From Streptomyces sp. Ru73 (GTDB taxonomy: Bacteria; Actinomycetota; Actinomycetes; Streptomycetales; Streptomycetaceae): a stretch of DNA of 64,000 nt. Positions 17,770 through 25,540 of this stretch are shown here, piece by piece. The stretch lies in assembly GCF_002920575.1 (NCBI RefSeq), contig NZ_PQSQ01000030.1, positions 1 through 64,000 on the forward strand, given 5' to 3'. The notes under the pieces were generated by a model. It was given only the letters and a program-made list of their open reading frames with translations. It made no database searches and had not been told where the DNA came from. Positions within the stretch are counted from its first letter, which is position 1. Every line of letters starts with the position of its first letter. A program made the translations under genes and the position numbers.

Positions 17770-18705
17770 GTGACCACCCGGACCGATCACGACGCACACC
17801 GGCCCATCACCTTCAGCGCCGACAGCGGCATCGACCGCAGCGCGCACCACCGACTCGACGAGGCCTGGCTCGCCGCTGCATGGAGCCACCCGACGACGCG
17901 CGTCTTCGTGGTCTCCGGCGGTCAGGCCCTCGTGGACGACACCCCCGACGGCCGCACCGAACTGGTCATGACGCCCTCCTTCGAGGCGCCGATGACCGAG
18001 ACCCACCGGTACTACCTCGGGCAGGACGAGGACGGCGTCCGCTACTTCGCACTGCAGAAGGACTCCCTGCCGGGGCGCATGGACCAGTCCGCGCGCCCTG
18101 CCGGGCTGCGCGAGGCCGGACTGCTGCTCTCCGAGCGCGACGCCGGCCTCCTCGTGCACGCCGTCGCGCTGGAGAACTGGCAGCGGCTGCACCGCTTCTG
18201 CTCGCGCTGCGGCGAGCGCACGGTCATCGCGGCGGCGGGCCACATCCGCCGCTGCCCGGCCTGCGGCGCCGAGCACTACCCGCGTACCGACCCGGCCGTG
18301 ATCATGCTCGTCACCGACGAGGAGGACCGCGCGCTCCTGGGCCGCCAGGTGCACTGGCCCGAAGGCCGGTTCTCCACGCTCGCCGGCTTCGTGGAGCCGG
18401 GCGAGTCCATCGAGCAGTCGGTGCGCCGCGAGGTCTACGAAGAGGCCGGCGTGGTCGTCGGGGACGTCGAGTACGTCGCCAGCCAGCCCTGGCCCTTCCC
18501 GTCCAGCCTGATGCTCGGCTTCATGGCCCGTGCCACGCAGCCCGAGATCCAGGTGGACGGCGAGGAGATCGAGGAGGCCCGCTGGTTCTCCCGCGACGAC
18601 CTGCGCAAGGCCTTCGAGTCGGGCGAGGTGCTGCCGCCCTACGGCATCTCCATCGCGGCCCGCCTGATCGAGCTCTGGTACGGGAAGCCGCTGCCGAAGC
18701 CCTGA
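17770..18705 (+). CDS. nudC: NAD+ diphosphatase NudC
   Basis: A 311-residue NudC-type NUDIX hydrolase, which cleaves NAD(H) to NMN(H) and AMP and removes NAD caps from RNA. It has the zinc ribbon CSRCGERT...CPACG (near residues 143-163), the YPRTDPAVI stretch, a canonical NUDIX box starting GFVEPGESIEQSVRREV and continuing EEAGV, and the NudC signature SQPWPFPSS. GGGGGAG at 17751-17757 serves GTG 17770 with a longish spacer; the in-frame TTG 17758 directly abuts that site and is less likely. A strong convergent terminator follows. In mycobacteria nudC is likewise next to uvrD2, so position supports orthology. Confidence 0.93.
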   Translation: MTTRTDHDAHRPITFSADSGIDRSAHHRLDEAWLAAAWSHPTTRVFVVSGGQALVDDTPDGRTELVMTPSFEAPMTETHRYYLGQDEDGVRYFALQKDSLPGRMDQSARPAGLREAGLLLSERDAGLLVHAVALENWQRLHRFCSRCGERTVIAAAGHIRRCPACGAEHYPRTDPAVIMLVTDEEDRALLGRQVHWPEGRFSTLAGFVEPGESIEQSVRREVYEEAGVVVGDVEYVASQPWPFPSSLMLGFMARATQPEIQVDGEEIEEARWFSRDDLRKAFESGEVLPPYGISIAARLIELWYGKPLPKP

Positions 18706-18722
18706 CGGCCGCAGACGTGCGC

Positions 18723-18752
18723 GAGGGCCGGAACCGTACGGTTCCGGCCCTC
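18723..18752. terminator. hairpin between convergent nudC and mrx
   Basis: A perfect 13-bp stem, GAGGGCCGGAACC with its complement, closes on GTAC. It lies between the stop of nudC and the stop of the minus-strand mycoredoxin gene, so it can terminate both. Confidence 0.85.
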
Positions 18753-18800
18753 TGCGTGTCCGGCCTCACAGCGCGGGCCGCGCAATGGCGTGCGCGGGCC

Positions 18801-19058
18801 TCAGGCGCCGAGCTTCTCCTTGATCCACGCGAGCGGCGGGTTGCCCATCGCGTGCTGCTCGCCGCCGCCCTCGGGGACCACGACGACGGTCGGCACCAGC
18901 TGGTTGCCGTCGTTCACGGTCTCCACGTACTTCGCGGACTCGGGGTCCTGCTCGATGTTGATCTCGGTGTACGCGATGCCCTCGCGGTCCATCTGGCCCT
19001 TGAGCCGACGGCAGTAACCGCACCAGGTGGTGCTGTACATCGTGACAGTGCCCGCCAT
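18801..19058 (-). CDS. mrx: mycoredoxin (glutaredoxin-fold, mycothiol-dependent)
   Basis: An 85-residue thioredoxin-fold protein with active site TWCGYCRRLK (CxxC near residues 13-16) and the cis-proline region QLVPTVVVVPEGG. Length and motif fit actinobacterial mycoredoxin-1, which uses mycothiol to reduce S-mycothiolated proteins. AAGGAG lies 10 bases before the ATG. The promoter on this strand matches the SigR consensus (see 19138-19164), which suits a thiol-repair enzyme. It is divergent from uvrD2 and convergent with nudC. The same trio of nudC, glutaredoxin-like gene and uvrD2 occurs in mycobacteria. Confidence 0.92.
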   Translation of the reverse strand: MAGTVTMYSTTWCGYCRRLKGQMDREGIAYTEINIEQDPESAKYVETVNDGNQLVPTVVVVPEGGGEQHAMGNPPLAWIKEKLGA

Positions 19059-19137
19059 GAGTCTCGCGCTCCTTCTTGCTGCTCAGCTTGGTGCTGCTCG
19101 GCGTGACCGCGGCGGATTGCCGCGACCGCAGTGGTTC

Positions 19138-19164
19138 AACGCGCACCTACCCCGGACCATTCCC
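19138..19164 (-). promoter_or_regulatory. sigma-R-type promoter of mrx
   Basis: On the minus strand GGGAAT (19164-19159), 18 bases, then GTT (19140-19138) fits the SigR consensus exactly. The predicted start lies about 70 bases before the mycoredoxin ATG. Confidence 0.8.
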
Positions 19165-19276
19165 GGCCCTCCGGCGGCGCGCGCAGGTCCCCTTCCCGCC
19201 CCGTTCGGGCACTTCCCGCCCCGAACATGCCGGCCCCCTTCCGGGCCTGCGCAAAAGTACGACCATCGGCCGCGGC

Positions 19277-19285
19277 TGTGGACAA
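19277..19285 (-). promoter_or_regulatory. perfect Streptomyces-type DnaA box
   Basis: TTGTCCACA on the minus strand, the consensus DnaA box of high-GC actinobacteria, lies 39 bases before the uvrD2 GTG in the mrx-uvrD2 intergenic region. It is a single site with no neighbouring box, so it could be a regulatory or titration site, or chance. Confidence 0.4.
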
Positions 19286-19324
19286 CATTCCCGGCCGCCG
19301 CCGGGGACCTGGCAGCATGGCGGG

Positions 19325-21592
19325 GTGACAGCAGCATCGGACCCCACCCTCTTCCCGCACGCACCGCAGACGTCGAACTTCCCCGCCGCCCCGGCGGACG
19401 CCGACGCGGTGCTGGAAGGGCTCGACCCCGAGCAGCGCGAGGTCGCCACCGCGCTGCACGGTCCCGTCTGCGTGCTGGCCGGTGCGGGCACGGGCAAGAC
19501 CCGCGCGATCACCCACCGCATCGCCTACGGCGTCCGCGCGGGCATCCTCCAGCCGAACACCGTCCTCGCCGTCACCTTCACCAACCGCGCGGCGGGCGAG
19601 ATGCGCGGCCGGCTGCGCCAGCTCGGCGCCGCAGGCGTCCAGGCCCGCACGTTCCACTCCGCCGCACTGCGCCAGCTCCAGTACTTCTGGCCCAAGGCCG
19701 TCGGCGGCGAGGTCCCGCGGCTGCTGGAGCGCAAGGTCCAGCTGGTCGCCGAGGCCGGCGTCCGCTGCGGCATCCGGCTGGACCGCACCGAGCTGCGCGA
19801 CGTCACCGGCGAGATCGAGTGGTCCAAGGTCACCCAGACCGTGCCGGCGGACTACCCCGCCGCCGTCGTCAAGGCCACCCGCGAGGCGCCCCGCGACCCC
19901 GCCGAGATCGCCCAGATCTACCGCACCTACGAAGACCTCAAGCGCGAGCGCGGCGTCATCGACTTCGAGGACGTGCTGCTGCTCACGGTCGGCGTGCTCC
20001 AGGAGCGCCCGGACATCGCCGAGCAGGTCCGCGCCCAGTACCAGCACTTCGTCGTCGACGAGTACCAGGACGTCAGCCCCCTCCAGCAGCGCCTGCTGGA
20101 GCTGTGGCTCGGCGACCGCGACAGCCTCTGCGTGGTCGGCGACGCCAGCCAGACGATCTACAGCTTCACCGGCGCCACCCCCGACCACCTGCTGAACTTC
20201 CGCACCCGCCACCCCGGCGCGACCGTCGTGAAGCTGGTCCGCGACTACCGCTCCAGCCCGCAGATCGTCCACCTCGCCAACGGCCTCCTCGCCCAGGCCC
20301 GTGGCCGCGCCGCCGAGCACCGCCTGGAGCTGATCTCCCAGCGCGAGGCGGGCCCGGAGCCGGTCCACGTCGAGTACGGCGACGAGCCCGCCGAGGCCGA
20401 GGGCACCGCCCGCCGCATCCGCGACCTCATCGCCTCCGGCGTGCCCGCCGGCGAGATAGCCGTCCTGTTCCGGATCAACGCCCAGTCCGAGGTGTACGAG
20501 CAGGCGCTGGCCGACGCGGGCGTGCCGTACCAGCTGCGCGGGGCCGAGCGGTTCTTCGAGCGCCCCGAGGTGCGCGAGGCGGGGCACAAGCTGCGCGCCG
20601 CCGCCCGCTTCGGCGGCAACGACACCCTGCTGGACGACGCCCAGGACCTGCCCTCCGAGGTGCGGGCCGTGCTCAGCGAGATGGGCTGGGGCGACCGGCC
20701 GCCCGCCGGGTCCGGTGCCGTGCGCGACCGCTGGGAGTCGCTGGCGGCGCTGGTCCGGCTCGCCGAGGACTTCGCGCGGGCGCGTCCCGAGGCCACCCTC
20801 GCCGACCTGGTCGCCGAGCTCGACGAGCGGGCCAGTGCCCAGCACGCCCCGACGGTCGACGGCGTGACGCTGGCCTCGCTGCACGCCGCCAAGGGTCTGG
20901 AGTGGGACGCGGTCTTCCTGGTCGGCCTCACCGACGGCATGCTGCCGATCACGTACGCGAAGACGGACGAGCAGCTGGAGGAGGAGCGCCGCCTGCTGTA
21001 CGTCGGCATCACCCGCGCGCGCCGCCACCTGAGCCTCTCCTGGGCCCTCTCGCGCTCTCCCGGCGGTCGCGCCCACCGGAGCCCCAGCCGCTTCCTGAAG
21101 GCGCTGCGGACGGGCGCGGGCGCTGCGGGACACCGCTCGCCCGGCGGGGGCGGCGGCATCGAGCGCGGCGTCGGCGGCGCGGCGGGCCGGGGCGAGGAGC
21201 GGGAGGCGGCCCGGCGCAAGCGCCGCGGGCCGATCCGCTGCCGGGTGTGCGGCCGGGTGCTCTCCGACGGCGGTGAGATCAAGCTCATGCGCTGCGAGGA
21301 CTGCCCCTCCGAGCTGGACGAGGGGCTGTACGAGCGGCTGCGGGACTGGCGCGAGGCGCAGGCCGCCGCGCTGGGCCAGCCGGCATTCTGCGTCTTCACC
21401 GACAAGACACTCATGGCGATAGCCGAGGCCGTTCCGGGAACCGAACAGGAGCTGGCGGGCATCCCTGGAGTAGTAAGGCGCAAGCTCCGCAGATTCGGCG
21501 CCGACGTCCTGGCCCTGTGCGCGGGGGAAGAACTCCCCGGTGGAGAACTCGCGGCGGACCGGGCCGGAGGTGACGAGGAGACTGCGGAATGA
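19325..21592 (+). CDS. uvrD2: DNA helicase UvrD2
   Basis: A 755-residue superfamily 1A helicase of the actinobacterial UvrD2 type. Motor motifs: LAGAGTGKTRAITHR, VTFTNRAAGEMRGR, VVDEYQDVS, GDASQTIYSFTGA, LHAAKGLEWDAVFLVG, LLYVGITRARRHL. A short linker carries the four-cysteine zinc module CRVCGRVL...CEDC (near residues 640-660) that marks UvrD2, followed by a C-terminal HRDC domain (about 675-730: EAQAAALGQPAFCVFTDKTL). GTG 19325 is chosen because earlier in-frame starts would run into the mrx promoter region. It is divergent from mrx. UvrD2 is the essential UvrD-type helicase of mycobacteria; the third UvrD-like motor in this window besides AdnA and AdnB. Confidence 0.94.
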   Translation: MTAASDPTLFPHAPQTSNFPAAPADADAVLEGLDPEQREVATALHGPVCVLAGAGTGKTRAITHRIAYGVRAGILQPNTVLAVTFTNRAAGEMRGRLRQLGAAGVQARTFHSAALRQLQYFWPKAVGGEVPRLLERKVQLVAEAGVRCGIRLDRTELRDVTGEIEWSKVTQTVPADYPAAVVKATREAPRDPAEIAQIYRTYEDLKRERGVIDFEDVLLLTVGVLQERPDIAEQVRAQYQHFVVDEYQDVSPLQQRLLELWLGDRDSLCVVGDASQTIYSFTGATPDHLLNFRTRHPGATVVKLVRDYRSSPQIVHLANGLLAQARGRAAEHRLELISQREAGPEPVHVEYGDEPAEAEGTARRIRDLIASGVPAGEIAVLFRINAQSEVYEQALADAGVPYQLRGAERFFERPEVREAGHKLRAAARFGGNDTLLDDAQDLPSEVRAVLSEMGWGDRPPAGSGAVRDRWESLAALVRLAEDFARARPEATLADLVAELDERASAQHAPTVDGVTLASLHAAKGLEWDAVFLVGLTDGMLPITYAKTDEQLEEERRLLYVGITRARRHLSLSWALSRSPGGRAHRSPSRFLKALRTGAGAAGHRSPGGGGGIERGVGGAAGRGEEREAARRKRRGPIRCRVCGRVLSDGGEIKLMRCEDCPSELDEGLYERLRDWREAQAAALGQPAFCVFTDKTLMAIAEAVPGTEQELAGIPGVVRRKLRRFGADVLALCAGEELPGGELAADRAGGDEETAE

Positions 21593-21644
21593 AGGCTTCC
21601 GGGGAACGCTTCCGGTGACACGGAAAACTCGTCGGAAAAATAGT

Positions 21645-21674
21645 TTGCGCGCGCGGAGCGCATCCCCATAGCCT
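21645..21674 (+). promoter_or_regulatory. candidate autoregulated promoter of the wblC unit
   Basis: TTGCGC (21645-21650), 18 bases, TAGCCT (21669-21674). Directly upstream of the -35 is a short A-rich run (AAAAATAG, 21636-21643), the position where WhiB7/WblC-dependent promoters carry the AT-rich patch contacted by the AT-hook. The start would lie about 105 bases before the leader ORF. Confidence 0.5.
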
Positions 21675-21785
21675 TCGGAAGCACGGAGACAACGGGCCTT
21701 CCGAGAACCGTTGGATTCGTGCTGTACTGAACAACCCGGACCGGTCCCGATCGGTCCCCGAAGACGCCGAAAGGAGGCGAGACCA

Positions 21786-22142
21786 GTGATCAGCTTCATC
21801 GAGACCCAGAAAATGACCGATCTCTCGGTCGTCGCCACCTGCCCGCTCGGCTCTTCGCTCCGTGGCACCGGTCTGTCCGGAGCCGGCCTGTCCGGTTCCG
21901 TCCGTCCGTCCGGCGTCGCGGCCGTGCGCCCGGCTTCCCTCGCGATTCTTCCGATTCGCGAGCGCAGCGAGCGACCGACCGAGGCACCTGAGGTAGCAGC
22001 AGCGGCAGACGCGCATGCCTTTGCCTTTGCGGCGGCCAATGGTGCCGAATCCCGGACGCAGTACGCCACGACCGAGTACGCCACGCAGCAGAACGACATG
22101 TGGGCCTTCCGCGGCCTCGAACCCTGGAGTGATCCAGCCTGA
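21786..22142 (+). CDS. wblC leader ORF (118 residues) ending in an attenuator
   Basis: An excellent ribosome site (AAGGAGG, 21771-21777) precedes GTG 21786. The 118-residue product begins MISFIETQKMTDL and is rich in Ala, Ser, Thr and Arg, with no enzymatic motif. It ends ...RGLEPWSDPA inside RNA structure. Its penultimate codons (22107-22116) are perfectly complementary to the 5' arm of the terminator that follows its stop. I therefore read it mainly as a regulatory leader: ribosomes reaching the end keep the terminator intact, and ribosomes slowed by antibiotics let an antiterminator form. whiB7 of mycobacteria has an analogous upstream ORF. Whether the peptide itself has a role is unknown. 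Confidence 0.72.
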   Translation: MISFIETQKMTDLSVVATCPLGSSLRGTGLSGAGLSGSVRPSGVAAVRPASLAILPIRERSERPTEAPEVAAAADAHAFAFAAANGAESRTQYATTEYATQQNDMWAFRGLEPWSDPA

Positions 22143-22180
22143 TCGGCGAGATCAGGTCGGCACCTTCCAGGGCCGCGGAA
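22107..22180 (+). promoter_or_regulatory. predicted antiterminator pairing in the wblC leader
   Basis: TTCCGCGGCC (22107-22116, inside the leader ORF) is the exact complement of GGCCGCGGAA (22171-22180), which includes the left arm of the terminator, so the two structures exclude each other. A small hairpin, CCTGATC/GATCAGG (22138-22156), spans the leader stop codon between them. Confidence 0.7.
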
Positions 22181-22212
22181 CCCACACCGGGATCCGCGGC
22201 CCTTTTGTTTGT
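22170..22212 (+). terminator. intrinsic terminator (attenuator) upstream of wblC
   Basis: Perfect 10-bp stem, GGGCCGCGGA (22170-22179) with TCCGCGGCCC (22193-22202), a 13-base loop, then TTTTGTTTGT. A real U-tract is unusual in this genome, and this one lies between the leader ORF and wblC rather than after an operon. Confidence 0.87.
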
Positions 22213-22288
22213 CCCTCCGCAGCCGGCGGGGGACGCCATACGACAGCCCAGCCACCAGCCGGGCCGAACAGACGAGGAACACACCACC

Positions 22289-22642
22289 GTGCAACTCAAG
22301 ACGCACACCCCGTCCGTCGCCACCGACCTGATTCCTCCGCCCGACCCCCAGGAGAACTCCTTGCTGCCCCTCACCGAGCTCGACGACGAGATCGACCGCC
22401 TCGGCGCCGCCGTCCCGTGCCGCACCTACGACCCGGAGGTCTTCTTCGCCGAGTCGCCGGCCGACGTCGAGTACGCCAAGTCGCTGTGCCAGACCTGCCC
22501 GGTGCGCGAGGCCTGCCTGGCCGGCGCCAAGGACCGCCGCGAGCCCTGGGGCGTCTGGGGCGGCGAGCTGTTCGTCCAGGGCGTCGTCGTCCCCCGGAAG
22601 CGCCCGCGTGGCCGTCCGCGCAAGAACCCGGTCGCGGCATGA
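22289..22642 (+). CDS. wblC: WhiB-family regulator WblC (WhiB7 orthologue)
   Basis: A 117-residue iron-sulfur transcription factor that, with the principal sigma factor, activates intrinsic antibiotic resistance genes. The four cluster cysteines are in VPCRTYD, CQTC and EAC. The sigma-contact turn is GVWGGE, and the C-terminus carries the AT-hook RGRPRKNP that defines the WhiB7/WblC subgroup. GTG 22289 has GAGGA (22274-22278) 10 bases upstream. It is preceded by a leader ORF and attenuator and its stop overlaps the next start (ATGA). In mycobacteria whiB7 also neighbours uvrD2 and the ABC1 kinase gene. Confidence 0.95.
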   Translation: MQLKTHTPSVATDLIPPPDPQENSLLPLTELDDEIDRLGAAVPCRTYDPEVFFAESPADVEYAKSLCQTCPVREACLAGAKDRREPWGVWGGELFVQGVVVPRKRPRGRPRKNPVAA

Positions 22643-22956
22643 ACACCACCGGCACAGGAACGATCGACCGTCCCGCCACCCGGGACCCCCAGAAGCAGGA
22701 CCCGACGATGAACCCATCCCTCACCGACATGCCCACCCCCGCGAACTCCGGCGCGAACGAGCGTCGTCAGAACAGGACCCGAGAAATGCAACTCATCCCA
22801 GAAGCCCTGGCCCGTGCGCATATCCATGAGCGGTTGCGGCAGGCCGAGACGGAACGCAGAGCCCACCGGCTCGCCACCGCCCGCCGCATGCAGCGCCGCG
22901 CCGAGCGCGTCTCGCTCCGCGCCCGCCGCGCGCTGGCCATGGCCGTCATGCAGTGA
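22639..22956 (+). CDS. small basic helical protein coupled to wblC
   Basis: The ATG at 22639 overlaps the wblC stop as ATGA, so this 105-residue ORF should be translated by coupling. The first half is Thr/Pro/Asn-rich and probably disordered. The second half (about 55-105) is a strongly basic, Arg/Ala-rich amphipathic helix (HERLRQAETERRAHRLATAR), suggesting nucleic-acid or acidic-protein binding. No known domain. Being expressed only when the attenuator opens, it is a candidate accessory of the WblC response. Internal ATGs (22708) could be used instead. Confidence 0.62.
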   Translation: MNTTGTGTIDRPATRDPQKQDPTMNPSLTDMPTPANSGANERRQNRTREMQLIPEALARAHIHERLRQAETERRAHRLATARRMQRRAERVSLRARRALAMAVMQ

Positions 22957-23288
22957 CCGTCCCCCGTCCCTTTTCCGACCTGTAGCGCGTCGCACGCCCT
23001 CCCGGGGCAGTGCGGCGCGCTCTGCGCATTCCGCGGGCGGAGGCCGGCGCGGTGACCGACGCGATGGCCGACGCGGTGACCGGACGAGGTGGGCGGAGCG
23101 GAATACGGAAACGTGCGCCATGGCCGCCGCCCCGTGCGCCCGATGAATGGCTGATGCACCCGTGGGGTGAACCGTGCGCCCGGGCTGCCGGCCCGTGCGC
23201 CGAATGGACGGACCCGTGCTTCGACACGCCTCGCTTTACCGGTGCGTTGTGCACGTATTGGCGGCCTTGGCGGGGATATCGTCGGGCA

Positions 23289-23576
23289 GTGGACGACGAG
23301 ACGCATGAGCGGGCGGAGTTGACAGGCGAAACCGACCGGGAGGGCGGAACCCTCAGAACGGACACGACCGCCGGAACGGACGAAGCGTCCGGGGGCGGAG
23401 AAACGTTCAGATCGGGGGAGAGCACGGTCTGCGCCCGGTGCGGTGCGGTGGCGCACGGCACCCCGGCGACCTGGACCTGCTCCGTCGAGAACGGCACCCG
23501 CCACTACTTCTGCCACACCTGCGCCCGCACCCACCTGCGCGCGATCGAGTCCCGCCTGGACTCGGCCTGGTGGTGA
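23289..23576 (+). CDS. small zinc-ribbon protein
   Basis: About 95 residues from GTG 23289. The first 45 are acidic and Thr/Gly-rich; the rest forms a four-cysteine zinc ribbon, VCARCGAVAHG...WTC...FCHTCARTHLRAIE. The frame is open upstream to 23010, but codon choice and Trp/Arg-rich content there look non-coding, so I prefer the short form. No strong ribosome site is seen; a TATCGT at 23277-23282 could be a -10 for a near-leaderless message. Function unknown. It sits between the wblC unit and the convergent ABC1 kinase gene. Confidence 0.6.
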   Translation: MDDETHERAELTGETDREGGTLRTDTTAGTDEASGGGETFRSGESTVCARCGAVAHGTPATWTCSVENGTRHYFCHTCARTHLRAIESRLDSAWW

Positions 23577-23653
23577 CCCTCACCGGGCCTGACGGACCGG
23601 CTGCCGACTGACCCGAGCCCCTGCGCGGGCAGCGGGCGTACGTAGGCGGCGAG

Positions 23654-23691
23654 GCGGAGTCCCGCGGTGAGGAGCGGAGTCCCGCGGTGAG
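23654..23691. repeat. two copies of an 18-bp direct repeat
   Basis: GCGGAGTCCCGCGGTGAG occurs at 23654-23671 and again at 23674-23691, in the spacer between two convergent genes. Confidence 0.7.
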
Positions 23692-23771
23692 GGACGGGGC
23701 AGGCGGTCGTGCGCCGTGGAGTACGGCACCCGACCGTGAGAGTCCAGGGGCGAGAGACGAGGGGTAAGGGG

Positions 23772-25262
23772 TCAGGCAGAGGTCTCCTCGGTGTCGTCCT
23801 CCTCCCTGGTCTCGGGGCTGCTGTCACGGTCGGACTGAGCGGGAACCCCGGCCGACGCCGCCGCGGATGCCGACGCGGGCTCGGACTCGGAGTCGGAGTC
23901 GGGATCGGGCACGGGGACCGGCGCGGGGTGGACGAAGCCCGGTAGCCAGGTGGTCAGTTCGTCCCTGAGCCGGACCGTCGCGCCCAGCTGGCACAGGACA
24001 CCGATCGTGCTCAGCGTCACCCGGTGTATCAAGAGGTAAGCAGGCGGGAGGTTCAGCTGCTTGCCCAGCTGGTAGGCGGGGGAGCGGGGGTCGGCGATCC
24101 GGGCCGCCTGGTTGCGCATCCAGCCCCGCGTGAAGGTGAACTCCTCCGCCTGCGCCGGCTCGATGATCGGCAGCAGGTAGTCCAGTACCGCGTCCGGCTC
24201 CAGCTCGATCGACTCCTTGACGAACCCCTCCTCGCACAGCAGCTCATAGACCTCGTCGGCCCGGCCGTCCAGCGTCATCCGCAGCGACGTACCGATCGTG
24301 GGCGGCAGCCCGTCCGGCAGCCGGTCGACCGTGCCGAAGTCCAGCACCCCCAGCCGCCACTTCTCCGGCGGCCCGTCGGGCGCGTCACCGGTCAGCAGCC
24401 GGAAGTTGCCCGGATGCGGGTCGGCGTGCAGCAGGCCCGTACGAGCCGTGCCGGAGAAGAGGAAGCGGGCCAGCAGCTGCCCCGCGCGGTTCCGCTCTTC
24501 CTGAGTCCCGCCCGAGATCACCTCGGAGAGGGGCACGCCCTCCATCCACTCCGTGACCAGCACCTCGTCGCCCTGGTGGACCACGGCCGGCACCAGTACG
24601 TCCGGGTCGTCGGCGAACTCCTCGGCATACGTACGCTGGGCCGCCGCCTCCAGGCCGTAGTCCAGCTCCTCCGAGACCCGGTCGCGCAGCTCCGTGATCA
24701 GCGGCTTGACGTCCATGCCGGGCACCAGGGGCCCCAGCAGGCGGGCGAACCGCCCCAGTTGAGCGAGGTCGGACAGCAGCGCCTCGCCCGCCCCCGGATA
24801 CTGCACCTTCACCGCGACCTCACGGCCGTCGTGCCACACCGCCCGGTGCACCTGGCCGATCGACGCAGCAGCCGACGGCTTGTCGTCGAACTCCGCGAAC
24901 AGCTCCCGCCAGTCCTCACCCAGCCGCTGGGCGAGCACCGAGTGCACGGTGGCGGACGGCAGCGGCGGGGCCGCCTCCTGCAGCTTGGTCAGGGCGGCGC
25001 GGTAGGGCCCGGCGATCTCCTCCGGCAGCGCCGACTCGAAGACCGACAGCGCCTGCCCGAACTTCATCGCCCCGCCCTTGAGCTGGCCCAGGGTCGCGAA
25101 CAGCTGCTCGGCGGTGCGCTGCTGGAGCTCGGTGGCGATCATCTCCGCCGGACGGCCGCCGATGCGCTTGCCCAGCCCCAGCGCGGTGCGTCCGGCGAAG
25201 CCCAGGGGGAGGGCGGCGAGCTTGGCCGTCCGCACGACGGCCTTGCGCGGCAGATCAGACAT
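23772..25262 (-). CDS. ABC1/AarF (UbiB-family) atypical kinase
   Basis: A 496-residue ABC1-family kinase-like protein. Visible hallmarks are the KxGQ motif in LKGGAMKFGQALS (about residue 60), the Ala-rich loop AAASIGQVHRA that replaces the glycine-rich loop, the lysine in VAVKVQYPG, HADPHPGNF (catalytic loop) and VLDFGTV (DFG equivalent). The family acts on lipid-quinone metabolism or as an ATPase; in actinobacteria the substrate is unknown. The last 45 residues are a low-complexity Ser/Asp/Glu/Ala tail. ATG at 25262. Its relative in mycobacteria sits between uvrD2 and whiB7, as here. Confidence 0.93.
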   Translation of the reverse strand: MSDLPRKAVVRTAKLAALPLGFAGRTALGLGKRIGGRPAEMIATELQQRTAEQLFATLGQLKGGAMKFGQALSVFESALPEEIAGPYRAALTKLQEAAPPLPSATVHSVLAQRLGEDWRELFAEFDDKPSAAASIGQVHRAVWHDGREVAVKVQYPGAGEALLSDLAQLGRFARLLGPLVPGMDVKPLITELRDRVSEELDYGLEAAAQRTYAEEFADDPDVLVPAVVHQGDEVLVTEWMEGVPLSEVISGGTQEERNRAGQLLARFLFSGTARTGLLHADPHPGNFRLLTGDAPDGPPEKWRLGVLDFGTVDRLPDGLPPTIGTSLRMTLDGRADEVYELLCEEGFVKESIELEPDAVLDYLLPIIEPAQAEEFTFTRGWMRNQAARIADPRSPAYQLGKQLNLPPAYLLIHRVTLSTIGVLCQLGATVRLRDELTTWLPGFVHPAPVPVPDPDSDSESEPASASAAASAGVPAQSDRDSSPETREEDDTEETSA

Positions 25263-25320
25263 GTGCGCGTCCTCCTAGGTCCCGGTCCCGGCGGGGTACG
25301 TAGTTCCCACGGGACGCGTG

Positions 25321-25385
25321 AGGTCAGTACTCGGATCCAACGGCCAGTAGGTCAGCACTCGGATCCAGGGTCAGCATGCGGGTCC
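25321..25385. repeat. three degenerate direct repeats containing CTCGGATCCA
   Basis: AGGTCAGTACTCGGATCCA (25321-25339) recurs with one change at 25349-25367 and in a shortened, mutated form at 25369-25385, immediately upstream of the ABC1 kinase gene. Confidence 0.65.
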
Positions 25386-25440
25386 ATCAGGGCGGTCGGT
25401 CCGGTCGAACCGGCTGCTCCGGCCCGACGGGTCGGCTGAG

Positions 25441-25540
25441 CGGTTCGAGTCGGTCGTAACGGTCGAGTGGTTCGTGTCGGTCTAGGGGTTCGTAACGGTC
25501 GAGTGGTTCGTATCGGTCGAGTGGGGCGTGGCGGTTGAGG
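25441..25540. repeat. 9/18-bp tandem repeat array upstream of the ABC1 kinase gene
   Basis: About eleven 9-base units related to CGGTTCGAG, TCGGTCGTA and ACGGTCGAG alternate over 100 bases, giving an 18-bp period. Together with the repeats at 25321-25385 this fills most of the 386-base gene-free spacer 25263-25648, in which I see no credible gene. Reading frames through it give only Arg/Thr/Pro or Asp/Arg/Leu repeats. Confidence 0.8.

Noticed and set aside
18731..18744. GAAC...GTTC resembling a LexA (SOS) box
   Set aside because: The spacing is 6 rather than 4 bases and the sequence is the upper part of the nudC/mrx terminator hairpin.
23010..23288. N-terminal extension of the zinc-ribbon gene
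   Set aside because: The frame is open, but its Trp/Arg/Pro-rich content and lack of a ribosome site look non-coding; GTG 23289 is preferred.
25441..25540. CRISPR-like array
   Set aside because: Units are only 9-18 bases, directly abutting, with no spacers and no cas genes nearby.
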